Part shown: piece after piece, positions 8,627-17,775 of the stretch
Layout: every line of letters begins with the position of its first letter
Numbering within the stretch: the first letter of the stretch is position 1
DNA from: Clostridiales bacterium DTU024
Lineage (GTDB): Bacteria; Bacillota; Clostridia; Christensenellales; Aristaeellaceae
Length of the DNA: 33,307 nucleotides
Assembly (NCBI GenBank): GCA_001513425.1
Contig: LFTR01000184.1
Location: forward strand, 1-33,307
Reading direction: 5' to 3'
The notes under the pieces: generated by a model
The model's input: only the letters and a program-made list of their open reading frames with translations
Told to the model about the DNA's origin: nothing
Databases searched by the model: none
Position numbers and translations under genes: made by a program

Positions 8627-10076
8627 CCCTTTTGCCAGCATTCGATGGAAAATCCTGCTGGCTTTTTTATTGATCATAGGGCTGTCCTTTGTCGTCATGG
8701 CGGGGACGCTCACCAACATGCTGGGCGATTACCTCTTTGAGCAGCGCATCCGGCAAGATCGCGCGGGCCTTGAAAAATGGGCTGTTCAGGCCGCCCCCGC
8801 CTTGCACGCCGCCGATACGAGGGAACTCAGCCGTATGCTTACGCAGGCAGGAAACGAGTTGGGAGGACGCGTACTGCTGCTGGACAGCGACGGGAAAGTG
8901 CAAAGCGATTCCTTCATGGAAATGAACGGCATGAGGCTGAAAAACAGAGAAGTCGCCTCTATTTTGGTGCAAGGGCGCTCGGCTGATTACGGCATTCATT
9001 CGCTGGACGGCAGAACGGTGGATACACCCGGCGCGCTTGCCCTGGGCAGGGACACTGAAGGCTGGGTATCCATGGGGACAGCGGGCATCGTACATGCTTC
9101 GCAGGTCATCGGCGTTATGGTGCTGGTATCATCTGTCAATGAAATGATGACAAATTTGTATGTACTTCAAGACAACATGGTCATCATTTTCGTGGCGGTG
9201 GCCACGGCGGCCATACTGACAGGCATGGTTTTTTCCGGCATTCTCACCAATCCTATGGCGGAGCTTACACGCGGGATACAGCGGATGGGCAAGGGGGATT
9301 TTTCTGCCCGCGTACCTGAGAAAGGCAGCGGCGAAATCAAGCACATGGCGCAGGCTTTCAACAGCATGAGCGAAAAACTCGAATCCTTCGATCAGTCGCG
9401 TAACCAATTTGTCTCCAATGCCAGCCATGAGCTCAAAACGCCGCTTTCCACTATGAAAATTATGATAGAATCGCTAATATATCAGCCTGATATGGAAGAA
9501 GCGCTCAGGACCGAGTTTTTGGGTGATGTCAATAAAGAGATCGATAGGCTTTCCGCGATCGTGTCGGATCTATTAACTTTGGTGCAGGCGGATGTACACA
9601 CCATGAAGCTGAACCGAGAACGCATGAGCCTGGCCGCCGTTGTCAAAGAAGCCGCGCACAGGCTGCAGCCACTTGTTCAGCAAAGACAGCAGCAAGTCAT
9701 GCTATCCATCGAAGATAGCTGTGACATGTATGCCGACCGCTCTAAGCTGGAGCAGGTGGCCTATAACATTATGGAAAATGCAGTTAAGTATACGCAGCAA
9801 GGCGGAGAGATCCACGTCAGCCTCACCCGAAGCGGTAAAGACGCCGCGTTTGTCGTTAAGGATAACGGTCCTGGGATCTCCAAAGACGCGCTGGCGCACG
9901 TGTATGAACGCTTTTACCGTGTGGACAAAGCACGCGCGCGTGAAGCAGGCGGCACCGGTCTTGGGTTGTCCATCGTGCACCAATTGGTTACCTTGCATTC
10001 CGGTACTATTCGTGCCGAGAGCGAGGAAGGCAAGGGCACCACATTCATTATTGAACTTCCCCTTCACAAGGGCTGA
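8604..10076 (+). CDS. Membrane sensor histidine kinase (TM-sensor-TM-HAMP-HisKA-HATPase); start codon uncertain
   Basis: ORF 8487..10076; HAMP (GIQRMGKGDFSARVPEKGSGEIKHMAQAFNSM), H-box FVSNASHELKTPLST, N-box YNIMENAVKYT, G-boxes DNGPGIS and GGTGLGLSIV. No ATG/GTG/TTG lies between the response regulator stop and TM1, so the 5' end given here (ATT 8604) is a guess. Confidence 0.85.
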   Translation: MSPIATINPFASIRWKILLAFLLIIGLSFVVMAGTLTNMLGDYLFEQRIRQDRAGLEKWAVQAAPALHAADTRELSRMLTQAGNELGGRVLLLDSDGKVQSDSFMEMNGMRLKNREVASILVQGRSADYGIHSLDGRTVDTPGALALGRDTEGWVSMGTAGIVHASQVIGVMVLVSSVNEMMTNLYVLQDNMVIIFVAVATAAILTGMVFSGILTNPMAELTRGIQRMGKGDFSARVPEKGSGEIKHMAQAFNSMSEKLESFDQSRNQFVSNASHELKTPLSTMKIMIESLIYQPDMEEALRTEFLGDVNKEIDRLSAIVSDLLTLVQADVHTMKLNRERMSLAAVVKEAAHRLQPLVQQRQQQVMLSIEDSCDMYADRSKLEQVAYNIMENAVKYTQQGGEIHVSLTRSGKDAAFVVKDNGPGISKDALAHVYERFYRVDKARAREAGGTGLGLSIVHQLVTLHSGTIRAESEEGKGTTFIIELPLHKG

Positions 10077-10085
10077 CAAATAGAT

Positions 10086-11606
10086 CTATCGAAGCATTTC
10101 CCATTGCGGCAGAAACTCTCCCGGCAAGTAGAGCGAGCCGGAGAGCGTTTCAGGCTGCTGACCGGCAATAAAGAAACGCACGCGTCGGATGCCCCGCATT
10201 TCACACATACCGTTCACAATGCTGTAGATTAACAGTTTTTCTTGTTCGGGTGTAAGGCCACGGCAGCTTTCCAGGAATGCGGCCGAAAAATTGAGCAACA
10301 GCGTATCGCCCTCTCTTGCAAAACCCACAAGATCAGCGTCCGTAATGCTGCCCGGCAGCGTACGCTTAAGACCCAAAACAGCCTCTGAAGCGCCGGGCCC
10401 CAAAATCATCTGCGCCAATAGCGATCGTGCGTGATGCGCCTGGTAGTAGGGGAGGGGACGCAGGACACGCGTCAAAGAACCCTCATTGCCTGCGAAATAG
10501 ATAGGTGATAATTCCAGAAGAAAACTGCTGAACTGCGAACGGCGCATGATGCCGTCTTCAAAAAGGATTTCCCGGCCCGGGGCGCCAAATATGCCCGTGG
10601 GCACCAGGGCAGTGATGATTTCTGAGCCGATTTGGACGGAAATGCCGCTGGTATTGGGCATGAAGGTGGTCAGCGTGAGTACCAGCGACGCCATCATGAC
10701 GGAACGGGGAATGCCTGCGTTGATAAACATTTCGTTGGCGGCTTGGGTGAAGTGCAACTGAACGATTCTGCCGCCACCTGTGGTGGCGTCTGAAACAACA
10801 ATGTCTGACGCCAAAAGCTGTTCAAGGCTGGGTATCCTGGGAACATTGGTCAAACTGACGGGTGCAGCTGACAGCGCCGTGAGCAGGTCTGTCGCCATCT
10901 CCGGAAGTGTTCGCCCAGAAAAGGTGACGGCGCGTGCTTCCGCCAGCACGCCTTTCCCAAGCGGAGCCGGGTAATAGAGCGTGGCCACGGAGGAAAAACG
11001 CTCTTCGCCCGCAGGAATATCCCACAGGGGTTCCTCATTGGCGGTACTGCGCAAGCTGCCCATGGGCAGCGTCGCCGCAATATCGATGCCCGGGTGCTGG
11101 CCCGCTACAAGAATATTAACGAATTTTATGTCCTGCCACTGGCACAGGGTGTTGGTAATGGCGCGGCTGACCGAGGCGAGCTGCTGCGCGTCCAGCGCCA
11201 ACGCGGCTGCGCTCAGGTTGATCGTAGCCGTACCGCCGGATATTTCTGCGCTGCTGCCCGTAAATAATTCGAGTTGACCGCCGGTCACCAAGGGCGCTGC
11301 TGAGCCATTGCCTGAAAAAGAGAATAGCCGCTGTACCGCTGTTTCGGCTGGGTGTCGGTTTGGCGGCAAAGCGATGGACACGGGAAGCGCCTTTAATTGT
11401 CCGGTGCCATTCTCTGGCAGATATAGAAGCACGGTTTCAATCGCATTGCGCTGTTCATCTCCGATAGGGGATTGAAACTTGCCCAGTGCGGGGGGCAGTG
11501 TGACGGCGGGTGCGCCGCTGTTGTTGGGCACAGCGGGGGCACACGCCGTGGCAAGCAGCGCGACGGATCCGAGGATGCAAAAAATGCGCGGCCGCTTGCT
11601 TTTCAT
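10086..11606 (-). CDS. Lipoprotein with two GerMN-type domains
   Basis: Lipobox LLATAC after MKSKRPRIFCILGSVA; GerMN-like repeats (VLLYLPENG...; LLNFSAAFLESCRGLTPEQEKLLIYSIVNGMCEMRGIRRVRFFIAGQQPETLSG). Confidence 0.8.
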   Translation of the reverse strand: MKSKRPRIFCILGSVALLATACAPAVPNNSGAPAVTLPPALGKFQSPIGDEQRNAIETVLLYLPENGTGQLKALPVSIALPPNRHPAETAVQRLFSFSGNGSAAPLVTGGQLELFTGSSAEISGGTATINLSAAALALDAQQLASVSRAITNTLCQWQDIKFVNILVAGQHPGIDIAATLPMGSLRSTANEEPLWDIPAGEERFSSVATLYYPAPLGKGVLAEARAVTFSGRTLPEMATDLLTALSAAPVSLTNVPRIPSLEQLLASDIVVSDATTGGGRIVQLHFTQAANEMFINAGIPRSVMMASLVLTLTTFMPNTSGISVQIGSEIITALVPTGIFGAPGREILFEDGIMRRSQFSSFLLELSPIYFAGNEGSLTRVLRPLPYYQAHHARSLLAQMILGPGASEAVLGLKRTLPGSITDADLVGFAREGDTLLLNFSAAFLESCRGLTPEQEKLLIYSIVNGMCEMRGIRRVRFFIAGQQPETLSGSLYLPGEFLPQWEMLR

Positions 11607-12538
11607 TGCGCCGCCCCCCAAAGTGTCTGCAAAGATTCAGATTCTATCAGCCAGATGCCTTGCATGTAACGCAAACGCAGGGGCCAGCCTATTCGTTCAT
11701 GTGTATTGCCATCTGGGGATTGCAGTGTGAAATCCGCCAATACGATCGCGTTTTGCCCATCGGGTGAAACCGTACCCGAAGAGAGCGTATAGTGTGTCAA
11801 GAGCGGAATCCGCTCAGGCAAGTCGGTCGCCTGACCCGCGGAAACGAGAAGCCCGGCCATGCTGCTCAGATCCAATCCAAGCCAATAGTCACACAAGAGT
11901 GCTGCCGCGCTCTGCGGTGTCAGAATTCTATGTTCCGCGCGGGAAAGAGGCGGGGGAAGAGCGTCTGAATCTTTCAGGTAGTAGCGCTCTGACAGGCGCA
12001 TAGAGGTAGTGGCGCGTGTCTTGCCCAATACAAGCACCTGTACATACGCGTAGGGCGTATTCTCCGTGATGGTGCAAGAAAGCGCCGCCATCGCCAATTC
12101 CCGCTTCAAACGGCCTTCTTTTTCGCGATAAGCCGCGCTCGATAATGACTTTTCATCCGGATAGGCATCCAGCAGTCTCTCGTTGAACGTGACAAATAAC
12201 ATATCCCCCTGCGCGTGCGTGGCAAGTATCTCCGTACCCAATGGAAACATCGGTTCCAAGTGCGGATATACGGAACCCGGGCCTTCCAGCAAGGATTGCA
12301 GCAAAGCTTTCTCAAACGCGGTGCCCGGGTTAAAAAAAACGGTGCGGTTTTCCCGCCCCAGATAGGGCTCGGCACCATAGCGAAAGTACAGCACCGCGCT
12401 TTGTTGGGATGCACTTCCGCCCTGCGGCACAAAAGAAGGCACGACGCTGTCCCCACGCGCGCCGGCGGGGGACAAACACATCAAGAGTAACCCCAGGATA
12501 ACAAAGAAAAAAAACCTGCTCCGCATACCCACCTTCAT
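11603..12538 (-). CDS. Secreted GerMN-domain-like protein
   Basis: Signal peptide MRSRFFFFVILGLLLMCLSPAGARG; VYPHLEPMFPLGTEILATHAQGDMLFVTFNERLLDAYPDEKSL; ATGA overlap with the downstream GerMN lipoprotein; start may be 12526. Confidence 0.65.
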   Translation of the reverse strand: MKVGMRSRFFFFVILGLLLMCLSPAGARGDSVVPSFVPQGGSASQQSAVLYFRYGAEPYLGRENRTVFFNPGTAFEKALLQSLLEGPGSVYPHLEPMFPLGTEILATHAQGDMLFVTFNERLLDAYPDEKSLSSAAYREKEGRLKRELAMAALSCTITENTPYAYVQVLVLGKTRATTSMRLSERYYLKDSDALPPPLSRAEHRILTPQSAAALLCDYWLGLDLSSMAGLLVSAGQATDLPERIPLLTHYTLSSGTVSPDGQNAIVLADFTLQSPDGNTHERIGWPLRLRYMQGIWLIESESLQTLWGAAQ

Positions 12539-12555
12539 TTTCTGTGAGACGTGTT

Positions 12556-13300
12556 CTACTTCGGCCAGGGGTCGTCTCCCAAAGACCAGCCCCGCAGATA
12601 GTTGACCGCGCGCATGGGGGCATCCCGGCTGTCTTTCCAGGGTTCATCCGCGTTGCGATAGTCATGCTTAAGGGTGAACCAGTCGATATCTTGCTTGTTC
12701 TTGTCCAAGGTTTCCAGTGTTTTTTCACGCAGAACGGAGACAAAATCGCCCAGCGCTTTTCCGGAGAGAACATGCCCCGCCATACCCAGCACCAGCGGTA
12801 CATCCTTCAGGCACAGCCCTTTGGATCGCTTGAAGGTGTCCCTGAATTTCCCGTCACTTTTGAACAGATGCAGCAGGGTATAGGCGTAGCGTGCCATCGT
12901 TTCATCCAGACTTTCGCACAGCACGCAGCTATCGTGCATTTGCGCCATTTTTAGCGCCGCGGAGGCGCCATTGTCTCCATCGCGCCGGAACAGAGCTCTG
13001 CTCTTGCCATTTTCGGCCAAATCGAACGTTTTTTCTACCTGTTCCCGCACGCTGTCCATACGTGATTGCAGCATCAGCGCGTGTCCCAGCCTATTTTCCT
13101 TTGCATACAGCATCTTGTGGTGCCTGGCACAAAAACCGCTGACATTCACACTTATGCGTGTGTCCGGTTCCATGACGGACGCACCCAGAAAACGGTCAAC
13201 CAGCATATGCTCCGTTTTGCTTCTCAGGGCACAAAGCGGGCACGCGCCGTTGAGTTCGAAGGCTTCCCAGAGCGGGATGGTGTCAAGATGATAGCGCATA
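12556..13300 (-). CDS. DUF6062-like Cys-containing protein
   Basis: Starts MRYHLDTIPLWEAFELNGACPLCALRSKTEHMLVDRFLGASVMEPDTR; later GFCARHH and CVLCESLDETMARY; AGGAGGAAT RBS upstream. Confidence 0.65.
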
Positions 13301-13307
13301 TTCCTCC

Positions 13308-14393
13308 TTAGCGCCCGGGCGCGCCGCAAGTCCCGCAGGCACTGAGATTCACAAAACTGCCGACATTGATATCCGAATAATAGAAGGATGCGGTCATCGG
13401 CAGAAACTCGGGTTTTAGGCTCGTGCAATTGGCGTCCGCGTGATAGAGCTTGCCGCCTTGCGGATTATAGTAAAGCAGCATTCGGGGATCGGGTGTAGGC
13501 GTAGGGACGATGGTCGCGATGACTTGCGCCGCGATCTCTTCCTCTGTTTGGATGACGCCCAGGGACCCTAACGAATTGGGGTCCACATACCATTCATTAT
13601 TGACCCGCGCCATAAGTACCTGAAAACGGTGCGTTTTGGGAGTGGTACCATTGCTTTTGTCGATCACGACATTCATGTTGATGGTGCGCATCTGATCTTG
13701 ATCGCTGCCGGTGACATCCAAAACGTCATAACTGATAATGGACCGGTTGGCTCGGATATGAAACATCTGTGTTTCCGGATCGTCCTGCGCAGAAAACCAC
13801 GCGGGGATGCAGTAGCCGGCCATGGCAGCATAATCCATGTTTGCCCAAGCGCTCATGAATTGTTCGAGGCGTTGCTGCGCGAACGAAGCGTTTCCCAGGT
13901 TTGGCGTTGCTTCAGCCGCGCCTTCCTGTTGTTGCTGGTTTAGCATTGCCACCATACTGGCGGACGTATCCTGCGAAAAAATGGACTGGAGGTCATTGGC
14001 GCCCGTCTTGTCTTCCGGAAGGGCGGCAGGCGGACTGATCAGCACAGCAAACAGAGCCACCAATACCAACGCTATATGGATGATGGTCAGGGTGGCACGC
14101 GCGTTGGGCATAAACGCGTTCAGCAGCCACATGATCATCAGGCAGATGACCGAAGCCCCCGCGAATGCCAGATACAGGGTATTGTTTTTCACAAATAAGG
14201 ATATGACGAACAAAACCGGCAGTATGATCATCAACATCAACTGCAGTCCCGTAAAACTGCGAACCATTGGACCCGCGCTTGGCGCACCGCCGGGCACGCG
14301 CTGGGGCGCTTTGGCTGTCGTTTTGGCCTTTTTTTCTGCCTGCTTCAAGTTTTGCAGCGGCGCGCTGGAATACCGGTTACGGTTTTCGCTCAT
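13308..14393 (-). CDS. Uncharacterised membrane protein with C-terminal YHxxxxC...CxxC motif
   Basis: 361 aa; three or so hydrophobic segments near the N-terminus, extracytoplasmic-looking middle, tail YYNPQGGKLYHADANCTSLKPEFLPMTASFYYSDINVGSFVNLSACGTCGAPGR. Confidence 0.65.
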   Translation of the reverse strand: MSENRNRYSSAPLQNLKQAEKKAKTTAKAPQRVPGGAPSAGPMVRSFTGLQLMLMIILPVLFVISLFVKNNTLYLAFAGASVICLMIMWLLNAFMPNARATLTIIHIALVLVALFAVLISPPAALPEDKTGANDLQSIFSQDTSASMVAMLNQQQQEGAAEATPNLGNASFAQQRLEQFMSAWANMDYAAMAGYCIPAWFSAQDDPETQMFHIRANRSIISYDVLDVTGSDQDQMRTINMNVVIDKSNGTTPKTHRFQVLMARVNNEWYVDPNSLGSLGVIQTEEEIAAQVIATIVPTPTPDPRMLLYYNPQGGKLYHADANCTSLKPEFLPMTASFYYSDINVGSFVNLSACGTCGAPGR

Positions 14394-14481
14394 TCGGGGT
14401 TCCTTCCTTGGGATAAAGGTATACGGTTACGTCTACAGTATATCATATCTTAACATAGAATACATACTTTTGACGCAATGG

Positions 14482-16119
14482 CTATTTATCTTGCACGATC
14501 AGGTTTTCCCGGCCCACCAATGCGCTTAGTTTTTCAATATCATCCAGCGCAAGCTGCTCTTTGCTTCTTTCGCGTAAACTTGTATCCTGGCGAATGGCTT
14601 CGAATACTGCAGGCGCGCCCATTTCCTCCGTAAGGATCTTTTCCACAGCAGACTTGCGCGCGGGGTCATTCATGAAGGTAACAAAAAACGCGTGTTCATC
14701 ATCATAGGAAAGGCGAAAAGCGCCATCCCTGAAGCCTCCGAACTGCCCTTGCTGGATGATGCCGTAGCACGATGTCAATTCTTTTTTGACCCTGCCAAGC
14801 ATGCGGTTCCATACGTCCTTGGGCAGTGTCGTTCCTGATGGAGGGGTAGGCGACGAAGCGGAGACCACCGTGCGTACGGGTGCAGGTGTCTCCTCTTTCG
14901 CGGGAGAGTCTTCCGCAGCAGGAACCGGTTTAGGCTTTGATGCTTTTGCCGGTTCTGCCTGTGTGATCGCGCCCGGAGAAGCCAGTCGATCAACTTCTCT
15001 TTCCAAGATCGCCACACGCTCCTGCAAACCAGATGCGTCGTTGGCTTCCGGGGGCTGGCAAGCTTTTAGCGCAAACACCTCCAACACCGTGCGTTGAGAC
15101 GACGCCCAGCGCGCGTCCGCTTCTGCACGCATGCACATATCCATCAGCGTTGTCAATTGGGGCAATGAGAAAGCTGAAGCACGGCTTTGCATGCGTTGCC
15201 TGTCTTCTTCTGTTGTATCCCTCGTGGGGCTGGCACCCAGCCCCGCTGCAATCACTTCTCTTATCATTCTCGCCAAATCCCGCAGGAAAACCAACACATC
15301 CTTGCCTTCCTTCATCAGTTGGCGTATGAGCTGCATGGCTTTTGCCGCGTCTTTAATACTCAGCGCATCCAGGAAATCCAGCATGAAAGCACGGTTGACA
15401 GCGCCCAATGCGTTTTGCACGCGTTCGCCCGTCAGGTATTGTCCATCCTGCAAACAGATGTCCATAAGGCTCCACGCGTCGCGCATACTTCCTTCTGCGG
15501 CGGCAGCAATCATTTCCAGCGCTGCTTCATCCGCCTGTTGGTCGTTTTGCAGTGCCATCTTGAGGCGTCCGATAATGGCTTCTTCGGAAATGCGCCCAAA
15601 ATCGAAGCGCTGGCAGCGCGAAAGGATGGTGGCGGGGAGCTTTTGCGGTTCCGTGGTTGCCAGTATAAAAACCATGTAGTCCGGCGGTTCTTCCAGCGTT
15701 TTGAGCAGAGCGTTAAAGGCAGCGTTGGACAGCATATGCACTTCGTCGATGATATATACTTTGAATTTTGCGAACTGCGGCGGGTAGTTGACTTTTTCCA
15801 GCATCTCGCGGATCTCCTCTACCCGGCTGTTGCTGGCCGCGTCCATTTCGAAAACATCCAGGGATTGTTCTGCCAGGATGGTTTTGCAGCTTTCACAGAT
15901 AAGGCAAGGATCGCCTTGGTCGGGGGATTGGCAATTGATAGCCATGGCCATGATACGGGCCGCGCTGGTCTTGCCTGTGCCTCGACTGCCGCAAAACAGA
16001 TACGCGTGCGCGGTATGGCCGGAGATGGTCTGATTGCGCAGCGTGCGTACGATAGCGTCCTGACCCACCATATCTGAGAATGTACGGGGCCGCCATGTGC
16101 GGTATAAGGATTGGTACAT
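14482..16119 (-). CDS. dnaX: DNA polymerase III subunit gamma/tau
   Basis: 545 aa; YQSLYRTWRPRTFSDMVGQDAIVRTL, Walker A GSRGTGKTSAARI, zinc CLICESCKTI, YIIDEVHMLS, LATTEPQKLPATILSRCQRFDF. Confidence 0.97.
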   Translation of the reverse strand: MYQSLYRTWRPRTFSDMVGQDAIVRTLRNQTISGHTAHAYLFCGSRGTGKTSAARIMAMAINCQSPDQGDPCLICESCKTILAEQSLDVFEMDAASNSRVEEIREMLEKVNYPPQFAKFKVYIIDEVHMLSNAAFNALLKTLEEPPDYMVFILATTEPQKLPATILSRCQRFDFGRISEEAIIGRLKMALQNDQQADEAALEMIAAAAEGSMRDAWSLMDICLQDGQYLTGERVQNALGAVNRAFMLDFLDALSIKDAAKAMQLIRQLMKEGKDVLVFLRDLARMIREVIAAGLGASPTRDTTEEDRQRMQSRASAFSLPQLTTLMDMCMRAEADARWASSQRTVLEVFALKACQPPEANDASGLQERVAILEREVDRLASPGAITQAEPAKASKPKPVPAAEDSPAKEETPAPVRTVVSASSPTPPSGTTLPKDVWNRMLGRVKKELTSCYGIIQQGQFGGFRDGAFRLSYDDEHAFFVTFMNDPARKSAVEKILTEEMGAPAVFEAIRQDTSLRERSKEQLALDDIEKLSALVGRENLIVQDK

Positions 16120-16133
16120 TGATACCTCCTATG

Positions 16134-17003
16134 TCAAAGGTGTTCGGTGCTTAAGTCGTGGAAGCCTTCGCCCAACGTTTCGTGCGCTTCCGTAATGAAG
16201 ATAAACGCGTCCGGATCTTCTTGCTTGACGATGCTTTTAATGGCGGTGACCTGCATCCGGCTCACCACACACAAAATCAAATGGACGTTCTCTCCGGAAT
16301 ACCCGCCTTTGGCGTCCAGAAGGGTAACGCCGCGCTCCAATTCATCCAGCACGCGTCGGACGATCTTTTCATGCTCTATTGAAATGATATAGCACGCCTT
16401 ATCAGTGCCAATGCCGGCCAGAACTGTGTCCAGCACTTTGGAAGTGATGTAGACGGCGATCATGGCGTTCATAGCATGCTCCACACTCATCGTGAAACCG
16501 GCGAGTGTGACGACGGCTACATCGAACGCAAATAGAAACGCTCCCACCGAAATGAATGAAACATGCCTGTGCAGCATGCGAGCAAGCATGTCGGTGCCGC
16601 CAGTGGTTGCGCCGCCCCGCATAATGAAAGCCAAGCCGATGCCCAGCAGCGCACCGCCAAAGATGGCCGCCATCATCGGGTCATCCGTCATGGGTTCGAC
16701 TTTCATCAGGTCGATCAAGAGGGAAAAGAGAAACGTGGCAGCCAGGGTGCGCCCAACGAAATGTTTGCCCATGAAACGATAGCCGAAAACAAATATGGGT
16801 ATGTTCATCACAAGGCTCGTGATTCCCACCGGCCAACCGGATAGATAGTTGAGAATGGTAGCTAAGCCTGTGACACCGCCGGGCGCGATGTTATTGGGCA
16901 CCAAAAAAAGCGGATAAGCCAGTGCTCCCAAGACACATCCCAAGACGATCTGAACGCCGTCTTTCGCATTGCGTGCTGTGGACAAGTTGGAATTACTTTT
17001 CAA
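16134..17003 (-). CDS. YitT family membrane protein (DUF161/DUF2179)
   Basis: GCVLGALAYPLFLVPNNIAPGGVTGLATIL, MRGGATTGGTDMLARML, C-terminal GVTLLDAKGGYSGENVHLILCVVSRMQ; TTG start at 17003 with AAGGAGGAA RBS (ORF extends to 17039). Confidence 0.9.
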   Translation of the reverse strand: MKSNSNLSTARNAKDGVQIVLGCVLGALAYPLFLVPNNIAPGGVTGLATILNYLSGWPVGITSLVMNIPIFVFGYRFMGKHFVGRTLAATFLFSLLIDLMKVEPMTDDPMMAAIFGGALLGIGLAFIMRGGATTGGTDMLARMLHRHVSFISVGAFLFAFDVAVVTLAGFTMSVEHAMNAMIAVYITSKVLDTVLAGIGTDKACYIISIEHEKIVRRVLDELERGVTLLDAKGGYSGENVHLILCVVSRMQVTAIKSIVKQEDPDAFIFITEAHETLGEGFHDLSTEHL

Positions 17004-17124
17004 TCGTTCCTCCTTAAGAAGGACAGAAATACAGACCACCTTGCGGTGGGCCGTTTCACGGGTTTGTTTGCAGGCTGATTATAGCATAATGCCGCATGAT
17101 TGGAAACAATAAGGCCCGGCAGGA

Positions 17125-17154
17125 TTGCATCCATAGACGGCGAAATGGTACAAT
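17125..17154 (+). promoter_or_regulatory. Candidate hpf promoter
   Basis: TTGCAT (17125-17130), 18-nt spacer, TACAAT (17149-17154). Confidence 0.5.
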
Positions 17155-17190
17155 AAGGTAAGTAGATGTACTCAGAGAGGAGCTGTTTCC

Positions 17191-17730
17191 ATGAAGACAA
17201 CCATTACAGCCAAGGGCATGACGGTTTCGCCCGCCATTTCCAATCGTATCCTCAAGAAAGCCTCCACCATGAGCAGGTATCTCAAACAGGATACAGAAAT
17301 GTTCGTCCGCCTTCGCAAAGAGAAGAACCAGCGCGTTGTGGAAATCACTGTACCCATGAACGGCTTTGCGATCCGTGCCGAAGCATCCAGCGAAGATAAT
17401 CTATTCATGGCTATCGACAAGGCTTTGGCCAAATTGGAGAAGCAAATTCTTCGTCACCGCACCAAGCTTGACAAGCGACTGCGCCAAGACTTCAATATGG
17501 AAGACGTGCCGGAATTCATCGAAGCATTGGAGCCGTCCGAAACGGCGGAACGTCAGATCGTTCGCAATAAGACCTACACGGTGCGGCCCATGCATGTGGA
17601 AGACGCCATCATGCAGATGGAATTGCTTGGACACAACTTCTTCGTATACATCGATACCGAAACGGAACAAACGCATGTGCTGTATTTGAGGAGAGATGGC
17701 AACTTAGGTCTGCTCGTCCCGGAAGAATAA
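17191..17730 (+). CDS. hpf: Ribosome hibernation-promoting factor, long form
   Basis: 179 aa; KGMTVSPAISNRILKKASTMSRYL N-domain and C-domain IVRNKTYTVRPMHVEDAIMQMELLGHNFFVYIDTETEQTHVLYLRRDGNLGLLVPE. Confidence 0.95.
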   Translation: MKTTITAKGMTVSPAISNRILKKASTMSRYLKQDTEMFVRLRKEKNQRVVEITVPMNGFAIRAEASSEDNLFMAIDKALAKLEKQILRHRTKLDKRLRQDFNMEDVPEFIEALEPSETAERQIVRNKTYTVRPMHVEDAIMQMELLGHNFFVYIDTETEQTHVLYLRRDGNLGLLVPEE

Positions 17731-17775
17731 TCTCGCGCGGTCGTAAGTTGCTTTTGCGATAGGGAGGTACAATAT

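Noticed and set aside
15187-16077. 296-aa plus-strand ORF inside dnaX
   Set aside because: Lies fully opposite the well-conserved dnaX coding sequence; treated as a shadow ORF.
14482-16119. Programmed frameshift in dnaX giving a short gamma form
   Set aside because: I saw no A6G-type slippery heptamer with a downstream stem; the ORF reads through as a single tau-like product.
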